Assembly: GCA_011523845.1 (NCBI GenBank)
Contig: WTFV01000268.1
Location: 49,907 to 113,906, forward strand
DNA from: Acidobacteriota bacterium
GTDB lineage: Bacteria; Acidobacteriota; Vicinamibacteria; Vicinamibacterales; UBA8438
DNA length: 64,000 bases
Direction of reading: 5' to 3'
The number at the start of each line of letters is the position of its first letter. Position 1 is the stretch's first letter. The position numbers and the translations under genes are program-made. Below the pieces are notes generated by a model. The model was given only the letters and a program-made list of their open reading frames with translations, did not search any database and was not told where the DNA came from. Of this stretch, positions 57,228 to 64,000 are shown in pieces.

Positions 57228-59726
57228 TTGACCACATCGACTCGAACGAACAGAAAGCGCGCATGCCGCAACATTGGCCTGATCGCGGCGTTGACGGCGG
57301 GACTCGGTTTGCTCGACGCTCGGCCGGCCGCCGGACAGGCGCTCGGCTCCGTGCAGGGAACGGTCGTGGACGACGCCAGTGGAGCCGCGTTGGCGGGAGC
57401 CGTCGTTGCTCTCGAGGAGCTCGGCGTCTCTACCACAACGCGAGCGGACGGGACTTTCGTCATCGACGAGATTCCTGGCGGCGACTACACGCTGACGGTG
57501 ATGCGAGAGGGATTCGCGCCGCTCACGTCGCGCGTGACCGTGGCCGAGGGGCCGCCGATCCGTCTCGATCTGCGCCTCCCGGCGGCCGAGTTCGAGGAAC
57601 AGGTCGTCGTCACCGGGATTCGCACCGAGTTGGCGCTGGCCGAAGAGACGGACACGGGCAGCCGCCTGGGCCTGAGCGCCATGGACGTACCGGCGTCGCT
57701 GGACGTCATCGACAGCGCGATCATGGAAGCGCGGGGCTACCAGCGGATCAGCGACGCGGTCGAGACGACACCGGGCGTCGTCGTGGGACAGAACCCGGCC
57801 GCGCCGTCGAGCTTCTCGATGCGCGGCTTCACGCGGTCGCAGATCACCGTGCTGCGCGACGGCATCTGGCTCGGTCCGGCCAACATGGTCATGCGGCCGC
57901 AGAACACCTTCAACCTCGACCGTGTGGAGGTGCTGCGCGGGCCGTCGTCGGTCCTCAACGGGCAGGGCGCGGTGGCCGGCACCGTCAACGCCATCACGAA
58001 GCAGGCCGCGCCGACGGCGACGACCCAGTGGAACGCGCTGCTGTCGTACGGACGCTTCAATACGTACCAGACGTCGATAGGGGTGAACGGACCCATCAGC
58101 GAGTCGCTCTGGTACCGGCTCGACTTCAGCGGCTACGGCTCCGACGGCCATGTCGAACGGATGAGCCCGAGCTCTGCCAACCTCACCGGCAGCCTGTTGT
58201 GGCGGCCCGGCCCGCGCGGCGAACTGAGGTTCAGCTTCGACCTGCTGGACGATGACGTCGGCTCGTACTTCGGCACGCCGCTGTTGCCTGCCGCGCATGT
58301 GGTCGAGCCGCTCGACGTCATCACGACGACGACCGGGGAAGGCATCGATGCGCGAACACGCTTCCTCAACTACAACGTGGAGGACGCCATCAACGACTCG
58401 CGCCAGCTCCTGCTTCGCTCCGACGCGGAGTTCCGCCTGAGCGACCGGGTCACGCTCCGCAACACGCTGTACGGCTTCGGCGCGGACCGGGACTGGCAGA
58501 ACGGCGACGGCTTCGCCTACTGTCCCGCTCTCGTCGATGTGTGCAGGCGGGTGGGCGAGGTGCAGCGGTACTGGGGCTACTTCTGGCTCGACCACGACCA
58601 GCGGCTTGTCGGCGACCGCCTGTTCTTCGACGTGCGCACGCCGACGGCCGCCGGCGAGAACCGCGCGTCGATCGGCTTCGAAGCCTCCGCACTCGACTTC
58701 GAGCGGACGCGCGGGTTCCGCATCAACGTGCCGCAGGTGCCGGGCGACGGGGTCGACCTGCTGAATCCGGTACCCGGCGTCTACGGGCCCAGGGAGCTGC
58801 GAGGCATCGCACCGACGCACATCGATTCACGGGCGTTCTTCATCGAGGACTCCCTGGCGCTGACCGGCCGGGTCCGGGTCACCGGCGCCCTGCGCTACGA
58901 GGCGATGGACCTCGAGCGCGTCAATCTGAGCGCGGCGCGCGAGGTCGAGGGGGGCGGCTTCGAGCGCGCTTTCCGGTGGTGGAGCTGGCGCGCCGGCGCC
59001 GTCGTGGACCTGCACAGCGACGTGGTCGCCTACGGGCAGCTCAGCAACGCGAAGGATCCGGTCGACGCCAACATCTTTCTGGTCAACGCGAACCGTGACT
59101 TCGACCTCACCGACGCCCGGCAGTGGGAAATCGGCCTGAAGGCGGATCTCGCCGGCGGGCGCAGCCAGTTGACGGCCGCCTGGTTCGACATCGAGCGGGA
59201 CGACGTGCTGGAGCAGTTCGCCCGCGACAGCGCGACGACCATCGGCGGCATTGCCTCCCGCGGGTTCGAGCTCTCCGCGGCGGCCAACCCGGCGGGCGGC
59301 GCACGTTTCGGCGCCAGCATGGCCTTCACGGACGCGGTCTTCCTGCCGTCGGCCAACTTCGTGCAGTTCGCCGGGAACACTCCGCCGAACGTGCCGACGG
59401 TGCTCACCAACCTCTGGGGCAGCTACCGGAACGGCGGCGGCGCGCCGGTGGAGATCGGCGGCGCCGTCCGGGTCGTCGGAGACCGTCAGGCCAACAACGC
59501 CAATACAATCGTCCTGAACGGCTACGCGCTGGCCGACGCCTGGATCGCGTGGGTGCACGACCGTGTGCGGTTGACGTTCACGGTCGACAACCTGACCGAC
59601 ACGGCGTACGCCTCCTGGTCCGACGTGTTCTACCTGGGCCATACGGATCCGTCGTTCTTCTACGCCAACACGCTGATGCTGGGCGCCCCGCGGACGTATT
59701 CGATCATGCTGCAGACGCGCTTCTAG
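57228..59726 (+). CDS. TonB-dependent (siderophore-type) outer-membrane receptor
   Basis: This 832-residue receptor starts at TTG 57228, preceded by GGAAGGAG about 6 bp away; a GTG at 57192 would add 12 residues. After a signal ('IGLIAALTAGLGLLDARPAA') comes a carboxypeptidase-like N-domain ('GSVQGTVVDDASGAALAGAV'). A plug follows with 'DAVETTPGVVVGQ', 'SFSMRGFTRSQITVLRDGIW' and 'DRVEVLRGPSSVLNGQGAVA', then a barrel ending 'RTYSIMLQTRF' with the C-terminal aromatic. Siderophore-receptor-like features ('MRGF...VLRDG') suggest an iron chelate or similar ligand. TonB-box was not located. The gene is convergent with the MerC-like gene. Confidence 0.9.
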   Translation: MTTSTRTNRKRACRNIGLIAALTAGLGLLDARPAAGQALGSVQGTVVDDASGAALAGAVVALEELGVSTTTRADGTFVIDEIPGGDYTLTVMREGFAPLTSRVTVAEGPPIRLDLRLPAAEFEEQVVVTGIRTELALAEETDTGSRLGLSAMDVPASLDVIDSAIMEARGYQRISDAVETTPGVVVGQNPAAPSSFSMRGFTRSQITVLRDGIWLGPANMVMRPQNTFNLDRVEVLRGPSSVLNGQGAVAGTVNAITKQAAPTATTQWNALLSYGRFNTYQTSIGVNGPISESLWYRLDFSGYGSDGHVERMSPSSANLTGSLLWRPGPRGELRFSFDLLDDDVGSYFGTPLLPAAHVVEPLDVITTTTGEGIDARTRFLNYNVEDAINDSRQLLLRSDAEFRLSDRVTLRNTLYGFGADRDWQNGDGFAYCPALVDVCRRVGEVQRYWGYFWLDHDQRLVGDRLFFDVRTPTAAGENRASIGFEASALDFERTRGFRINVPQVPGDGVDLLNPVPGVYGPRELRGIAPTHIDSRAFFIEDSLALTGRVRVTGALRYEAMDLERVNLSAAREVEGGGFERAFRWWSWRAGAVVDLHSDVVAYGQLSNAKDPVDANIFLVNANRDFDLTDARQWEIGLKADLAGGRSQLTAAWFDIERDDVLEQFARDSATTIGGIASRGFELSAAANPAGGARFGASMAFTDAVFLPSANFVQFAGNTPPNVPTVLTNLWGSYRNGGGAPVEIGGAVRVVGDRQANNANTIVLNGYALADAWIAWVHDRVRLTFTVDNLTDTAYASWSDVFYLGHTDPSFFYANTLMLGAPRTYSIMLQTRF

Positions 59727-59897
59727 CGGTCGGAACACGGCCACGGGATCGCGCGACCGGTCGGCGAGACGCATCCGGGCTTCGTTGGTGTTTCCGCGTT
59801 TTCCGCGTCGCGTCAGCAGTCGCGATAGCGCGCCGCGAGGCATCCCGGCTGACGCCCCGGCCGGGGTGATACGGCCTCGGCCCGAGCGACTCGCCCC

Positions 59898-59917
59898 GAC
59901 GACCGGAGACGGTCGTC
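59898..59917. terminator. perfect hairpin between convergent TonB receptor and MerC-like genes
   Basis: An 8-bp perfect stem (GACGACCG/CGGTCGTC) has a GAGA tetraloop one base from the MerC-like stop. No T-tract follows. It probably marks the 3' end of one or both transcripts, as an RNA-stabilising or terminator hairpin. Confidence 0.45.
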
Positions 59918-59918
59918 G

Positions 59919-60348
59919 TCAGCCTCCCTGATCCGCGTGCTCCTCGTCGGTGCATACCGAGCACGCGCTGGCTTGGCAGATACGGGCGCTCTGCACCAGA
60001 GCGCCTGCGAGGGTCAGGCTGCCGGCAGCCGACGTCACCGTCTCGGGCAGCGGCTCGAGCCAACCGGCGAGGGAGGCTGCCCAGAGCGCGGCTCCCCCTG
60101 CAAAGGCGAGGATCACGGCCGCGTTCCTGCAGGCCGGGCCCAGGGCGAGCAGTACCGCGCCGAGAAAGACGGTCCCGGCCCAGACGGCTCGCTCGACGCC
60201 TTCGGCGAGCGCGAGCGCGGGTGCCACCGCGACCAGGAAAGGTGTGAGCGCGCAGTGCAGGCCACACCAGGCCGCAGCGCACGCCGTTAGACGCGATCCG
60301 GAAGCCAGATACGCGCTCGACGGAACGGTTGCGAGAGAGTCCTTCATC
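59919..60348 (-). CDS. MerC-like small membrane metal protein
   Basis: A protein of about 142 residues with four helices and the MerC signature 'CAAAWCGLHCALTPFLVAVA'. A Cys-rich tail ('ICQASACSVCTDEEHADQGG') gives potential metal ligands. MerC proteins carry Hg(II) into the cytoplasm in mer operons, but MerC-domain homologues outside mer operons are linked to other metals. No merA or merR is present here. The site upstream resembles a Fur/Zur operator, which favours iron or zinc homeostasis. Start ATG 60348 or 60345. Confidence 0.7.
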
Positions 60349-60401
60349 ATGATGCGTCGACGGCAGGAGCGCACGGAGCGCAGAGTCGGAACTGTAAACC
60401 A

Positions 60402-60420
60402 CTATCGTAATGGATTCTCA
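60402..60420 (-). promoter_or_regulatory. Fur/Zur-like 19-bp operator upstream of the MerC-like gene
   Basis: On the minus strand the site reads TGAGAATCCATTACGATAG, similar to the Fur/Zur-type inverted heptamer TGATAAT-N-ATTATCA over its left half. It lies in an AT-rich spot about 54 bp upstream of the MerC-like ATG and 180 bp before the DUF2946-like gene. Identification is by eye. Confidence 0.35.
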
Positions 60421-60600
60421 CGCGTGTGTGACGACGGTTGACCCACGGCCGACTTCAGGAGGTGTGCGCCCGAGCGTCGCGACCCGCTGTCCCAAGCGAC
60501 GTACCAACCCACCCGCCTGGATTCGGAACGACAGGGGCGCGTTCTGAATCCGTCTGAATCCCGCGGCGGCCCTTGCGGCCCTGGGGCGATCTCTGCTAGC

Positions 60601-60915
60601 GTGGAAAGGATGGTCCAGAGAGGACGCGCGCACACGAGCCTTGCACGTCGTAGCCTTGGCTGGCGCGCATGGATCGTCGTCCTGGTGATGGCGGTGGCCG
60701 GTGCCGCCGCCGCCGAGGTCTTCTGTCACGAGGAGCACGCAGCCGATCAGCATTGCGCGGTCTGCCAGCTCCGACACCAGCCTGCCGCCGAACTGTCCGG
60801 CTCGTTGCAGATCGGATTCGCCGATGTTGCGGAGCCGCTCGAGCAGGCTCCCGACGGCGAATGGATCGCGTGCGGTCATTCCCGCCGCCTCCCGGCCCGC
60901 GCCCCGCCCGCCTAG
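60601..60915 (+). CDS. DUF2946-like small secreted Cys/His protein
   Basis: This 104-residue protein has a signal or anchor ('AWIVVLVMAVAGAAAAEVFC') followed by 'CHEEHAADQHCAVCQLRHQP', a Cys/His cluster like DUF2946-family proteins that accompany metal-linked TonB receptors. GTG 60601 follows a possible promoter (TTGCGG, 18 bp, TAGCGT). An ATG at 60610 is an alternative start. It lies upstream of the His-rich TonB receptor on the same strand, after a gap of 263 bp with a hairpin, and the two probably serve one metal. Confidence 0.6.
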   Translation: MERMVQRGRAHTSLARRSLGWRAWIVVLVMAVAGAAAAEVFCHEEHAADQHCAVCQLRHQPAAELSGSLQIGFADVAEPLEQAPDGEWIACGHSRRLPARAPPA

Positions 60916-60959
60916 TTCCCGTCACGCGCTGCGTTTCGTCCATCGTTTTGTCGACGGCG

Positions 60960-60998
60960 AATTGCCGCGCGCGCATGAGCGTGCGCGCTACGGCAATT
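60960..60998. repeat. 39-nt long inverted repeat upstream of the metal receptor gene
   Basis: The arms AATTGCCG and CGGCAATT close an imperfect hairpin whose inner GCGCGC segments also pair. It sits between the DUF2946-like stop and the receptor start (61179). It could be a terminator/attenuator lacking a T-tract, a mobile-repeat remnant, or a leader structure. No other copy was noticed in the window. Confidence 0.6.
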
Positions 60999-61178
60999 GT
61001 GCCCGTCCGCGGCCGACTGCGGTTCAGGATGGCGTCTCCCGACACCGGTCAGCGGTGCCGGTCTGCGCCCGTCCAGGGGGGCTGTCTCCCTGACGCCGTG
61101 CCTGGCGCGTTCTCGGCAGCCCGCACGATGAAAACGGGAACAGGGTCACGAAGAGTAGAACTCGGGAAGGGGAATCCG

Positions 61179-63545
61179 ATGTACCGATTGACAGCAACAG
61201 ATGCCATTGCAGCGGCTTCGATAGTCGCCCTCGCGGCGGTGCCGGTCCATGCCCAGGAGACCGGCACGGTGCAAGGCACGGTGGCACTGCCGGAATACGG
61301 CTCCGTTCACGGCGCGGTCATCCTCGTTGTGGGCACGGGCAAGTTCGCGTTGAGCGATGAAGGGGGACGGTTCGCGATCGACGGCGTGCCGGCCGGCTCC
61401 TACGAAGTCCTCGCGCAACGCGAGCACCTGACCGCGGGACGGCAGACGGTGACCGTCGATCCAGGCCAGGCAGCGACGGTGGACTTCGTACTCGAACTCT
61501 CGCCCGTTCACGAGGACGTGACGGTGACCGCCTCGGTGGACGGAACCGAGACGACGTTCGAGGCGTTCAACGCGGTCACCACCGTGGACGCGTTCGACAT
61601 CGCAAGAGAATCGGCCGCCAGTCTCGGAGACGCCCTGCGGAACGAGCCGGGCATTGCGATCCGCAGCTTCGGCCCCGGAGCGAACCGGCCGATCATCCGT
61701 GGCTTCGACGCCGACCGGGTACTGATCCTCGAGGACGGCGTTCGCACCGGAGACCTGTCGAGCGAGTCCGGTGACCATGGCGTCGCGGTCGACCCCAACA
61801 GCGCGGAACGCATCGAGATCGTGCGCGGGCCGGCGACGTTGTTGTACGGCTCGAACGCGGTCGGCGGACTCGTCAACGTGATCACCCCCCACGAGAGCAC
61901 CCGCGAGTCGCTGCTCGAGGGTACGCGGGCACAGTTGAGCGCCGACCTGGGAAGCGCGAACGGGCAGGCAGGCACCACCGTCGGCCTGCAGCACGCGCGC
62001 AACGGCGTGCACTACTGGGCCGGCGGCAGCATGCGGCGGACGGAGGACTACGCCACGCCCCTGGGGATCGTCGAGAACTCCGCCACCGAGTCGACCAACG
62101 CGCGGGCCGGTGTCGGCTGGTCGGGCGACCGGCTCTTCGCGAGCGCCGGCGTGACGCTGAACGACGGCCGTTACGGAGTGCCGTTCGCCGGCGAGTTCCA
62201 CGGACACCACGAAGTGGATTCCGGCGGGCACGGAGACGATCACGGCGGGGAGGCCGCCATCGCGCTCGATTGGCAGCGTCGCGCGTTGCGCTTCGACGTC
62301 GGCCTCCAAGGCCTTGCCAACCGCGTCGTCGAGGGGGTGCAACTCAGCCTGAACGCCATCGACTGGGGCCACGACGAGCTGGAAATCGAGGCTGGGAACG
62401 AAAACGTCGGCACGCGCTACGACAACCGGGTCTACATCCTCCGCGCCGATGTGGACCAGCGGCAGACGGCGCATCTATCGGGGAGGTTCGGCGCCTGGAC
62501 GCAGATACGGGACTTCGAGGCGGCGGGCGTCGAGGCGCTGGCGCCGCGGACCGACCTGTCGTCCTTCGCGGCCTTCGCCTACGAAGAGCTGAGCCTGGGG
62601 CGCTTTCGCGTCCAGTTCGGCGGTCGGGTCGACCGTGACAACTACCGGGTGGCGGAGCGTAGCGGCGGAGATGCACACGATGCGCACGACCATGACCACG
62701 ATGCGCACGACGATGACCACGATGCGCACGACCATGACGAGGAGGGAGGGGGGCACCCGCTCGAGGCGCCCGACGCACGCGACCGCGGCTTCGACGGTGC
62801 ATCCGCGTCGGTCGGACTCCACACGGAGCTCGGCGCCGGCAACGCCCTGGTCGCCAACCTGACCCGCTCCCACCGCGCCCCGGCCATCGAGGAGCTGTAC
62901 AACTTCGGCCCTCACGTCGGCACGCTCTCCTTCGACATCGGCAACCCGGATCTCGACGCCGAGTCCACCCTCGGACTGGACTTGAGCTTGCGGCACCGGG
63001 GCGACGGCGTCCGCGGCGACCTGAACTTCTTCGTGTACGACATCGACAACTTCATCTTCGGCGACCGCAGCGGGGCGGTGGCGGACAACCTGCCGGTGTT
63101 CAACATCCTGCAGGGCGACAGCCGCTTCGCCGGCTTCGACGCACGCGGCAGCGTCCGGCTCGCGGGACGGACCTGGTTGACCCTCGGCCTCGGGTACGTC
63201 GACGCGCGGCTGACGACGACCAGCGAGGCGCTACCGCGGATTCCGCCGCTGCGAGGCACGCTGAACCTCGACATCCCCTACGGCGGGTTCACGCTGAGCC
63301 CGCAAGTGGAGTTCGCGGGGCGGCAGGCCGACGTGTTCCGGGGCGAGACCGAGACTGAAGGCTATTCCGTCGTCAACCTGCGGGCGTCGTACGTCTGGCC
63401 GCGGCAGGACACGGCGCACATCCTGTCGTTCACGGGCTACAACCTGACGAACGCGCTCTATCGCAACCACACGTCGTTCATCAAGGATCTGGCCCCCGAG
63501 ATGGGTCGGGGGGTCCGGTTGAACTACGCCGTGCGGTTCCACTAG
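61179..63545 (+). CDS. TonB-dependent metal receptor (ZnuD-like) with His/Asp-repeat loop
   Basis: The 788-residue receptor has a signal ending at 'PVHAQ', a carboxypeptidase-like N-domain ('GTVQGTVALPEYGSVHGAVI') and a plug with 'SFGPGANRPIIRGFDADRVL', 'ILEDGVRTGDLSSESGDH' and 'EIVRGPATLLYGSNAVGG'. The barrel ends 'RGVRLNYAVRFH'. Two external loops are His/Asp-rich: 'GEFHGHHEVDSGGHGDDHGG' near residue 345, and a three-unit DAHD-type repeat near 505 ('HDHDHDAHDDDHDAHDHDEE'). These are features of ZnuD-type zinc receptors. The 'GDHGVAVDP' motif is shared with ZnuD-like proteins. Zinc (or copper/nickel) is inferred from the ligands, with the DUF2946-like neighbour. GGGAAGGGGA precedes ATG 61179. 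Confidence 0.88.
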   Translation: MYRLTATDAIAAASIVALAAVPVHAQETGTVQGTVALPEYGSVHGAVILVVGTGKFALSDEGGRFAIDGVPAGSYEVLAQREHLTAGRQTVTVDPGQAATVDFVLELSPVHEDVTVTASVDGTETTFEAFNAVTTVDAFDIARESAASLGDALRNEPGIAIRSFGPGANRPIIRGFDADRVLILEDGVRTGDLSSESGDHGVAVDPNSAERIEIVRGPATLLYGSNAVGGLVNVITPHESTRESLLEGTRAQLSADLGSANGQAGTTVGLQHARNGVHYWAGGSMRRTEDYATPLGIVENSATESTNARAGVGWSGDRLFASAGVTLNDGRYGVPFAGEFHGHHEVDSGGHGDDHGGEAAIALDWQRRALRFDVGLQGLANRVVEGVQLSLNAIDWGHDELEIEAGNENVGTRYDNRVYILRADVDQRQTAHLSGRFGAWTQIRDFEAAGVEALAPRTDLSSFAAFAYEELSLGRFRVQFGGRVDRDNYRVAERSGGDAHDAHDHDHDAHDDDHDAHDHDEEGGGHPLEAPDARDRGFDGASASVGLHTELGAGNALVANLTRSHRAPAIEELYNFGPHVGTLSFDIGNPDLDAESTLGLDLSLRHRGDGVRGDLNFFVYDIDNFIFGDRSGAVADNLPVFNILQGDSRFAGFDARGSVRLAGRTWLTLGLGYVDARLTTTSEALPRIPPLRGTLNLDIPYGGFTLSPQVEFAGRQADVFRGETETEGYSVVNLRASYVWPRQDTAHILSFTGYNLTNALYRNHTSFIKDLAPEMGRGVRLNYAVRFH
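62679..62741. repeat. 3 x 21-bp repeat coding a metal-binding loop
   Basis: Three near-identical 21-bp units encode (Asp-Ala-His-Asp-x-Asp-His)-type heptapeptides in the TonB receptor's external loop. Slippage expansion of a His/Asp ligand array is likely; copy number may vary between strains. Confidence 0.9.
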
Positions 63546-63767
63546 ACGTGCTCGACGTCGTCGCCGCGACGCCGGAGTACCTCGCAAGGAAACAGGGCAG
63601 TCTCAGCAGCCTGCTGTGAACTGCCGTCGAGGAAGGCGTGACATTGTTCGCCGACCGCCAGGCTGACCGGGAAGGCGCCGGTCGCGGTACGCCACCACAG
63701 GAAATGCCGATGACGACTACTTGGGCCGGCTGCGGACCGATGGCGGACGGGGCACGACACAGCCTGG

Positions 63768-64000
63768 TTAGAGTTTGAGCAGCGTGTTCCGCAGGACCCG
63801 AGACCGCATGCGGCTGACGTTGAACTCCTGTCCCGTAGTGAGCACTGCCACATAGGTACCGCCCGGCATCGGCGCCATCCGGGCGATCAGATCGCCGTTG
63901 ACCAGCACTCCTCGCGCCAGACGAACGAACCGGCCCGGGTCCAGTCGCGCCTCGAGCAGATGGAGACGATAGGTGATGGTGTGCCGCTCTCCCCGCACGG
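63768..64000 (-). CDS. LytTR-type DNA-binding response regulator, C-terminal part (partial)
   Basis: The frame enters from the right edge of the window and stops at 63768, leaving about 77 residues. 'LHLLEARLDPGRFVRLARGV' and 'LVNGDLIARM' with the closing 'GQEFNVSRMRSRVLRNTLLK' match the LytTR DNA-binding domain. The receiver domain would lie outside the window, if present. Target genes are unknown; a nearby metal receptor is convergent, so direct control cannot be inferred. The 222-bp gap to the receptor stop holds no gene I can support. Confidence 0.75.
   Translation of the reverse strand, partial: VRGERHTITYRLHLLEARLDPGRFVRLARGVLVNGDLIARMAPMPGGTYVAVLTTGQEFNVSRMRSRVLRNTLLKL

Noticed and set aside
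59919..60348. Mercury-resistance operon
   Set aside because: A MerC-like protein alone is present; there is no merA, merP, merT or merR in the neighbourhood.
63546..63767. A 103-residue minus-strand frame between the receptor and the LytTR gene
   Set aside because: It overlaps the LytTR gene in another frame, has no start context and matches no family; the gap is treated as non-coding.

Overview
The window is GC-rich bacterial chromosome with densely packed genes on both strands. No rRNA or tRNA gene was seen. Carboxypeptidase-like N-terminal domains on TonB receptors, an FG-GAP/UnbV-type protein end, tandem secreted proteins with a 'TPDGQP-ISG' motif, cus-type metal efflux and a sodium-pumping decarboxylase together suggest an Acidobacteriota (Vicinamibacteria-like) organism. 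That placement is inference from gene content; there is no phylogenetic marker here.

Layout. 0-3.4 kb: the tail of a secreted protein, an MqsRA-like toxin-antitoxin pair and a KGGVGR-type ATPase with a TPR tail, in visibly less GC-rich DNA. 3.4-6.4 kb: D-cysteine desulfhydrase and an HtrA protease. 6.5-13.3 kb: a copper/silver-type efflux operon (small Cys/His secreted protein, cusC, cusB, cusA); its CusB tail carries Met and His repeats. 13.4-15.9 kb: fatty-acid desaturase, DUF1801 protein, cupin and small proteins. 16.1-18.4 kb: an OLD-like ATPase followed by a chimeric PIN/HerA gene and further debris. 18.4-21.5 kb: a lipoprotein, two beta-barrels and a frameshifted lytic transglycosylase. 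21.6-25.4 kb: the complete Na+-translocating acyl-CoA decarboxylase operon. 25.6-28.2 kb: an XPB-like helicase plus Bax1-like nuclease pair.

28.6-38 kb: an unusual pathway-like cluster: CDP-alcohol phosphotransferase, BchC-like dehydrogenase, divergent pterin synthase, glycosyltransferase, methyltransferase, RibD-type reductase, GTP cyclohydrolase II, creatininase-fold amidohydrolase and two more methyltransferases. I read it as a route to a modified pterin, flavin or pyrimidine product. 38-50 kb: a DoxX protein, an LTA-synthase-like phosphatase/transferase, a nuclease/PIN pair, a Trm112-methyltransferase and PIG-L deacetylase pair, parDE, an MBL hydrolase, two glycosyltransferases and an ABC exporter, which looks like envelope-glycan or glycolipid work. 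50-57 kb: secreted beta-propellers, tandem paralogues of an unnamed secreted family and tiny membrane coiled-coil proteins. 57-63.6 kb: two TonB receptors. The second has a His/Asp-repeat loop and lies beside a DUF2946-like protein, a MerC-like protein and a Fur/Zur-like site, which suggests a zinc or related metal uptake module. The window ends in a LytTR regulator.

A recurrent oddity is a set of roughly 36-38 bp direct-repeat pairs, each with a 71-72 bp period, at four separate places (30.4, 33.4, 45.4 and 49.9 kb) and with different sequences at each. I could not run homology, structure or promoter programs. All family names come from motif recognition.
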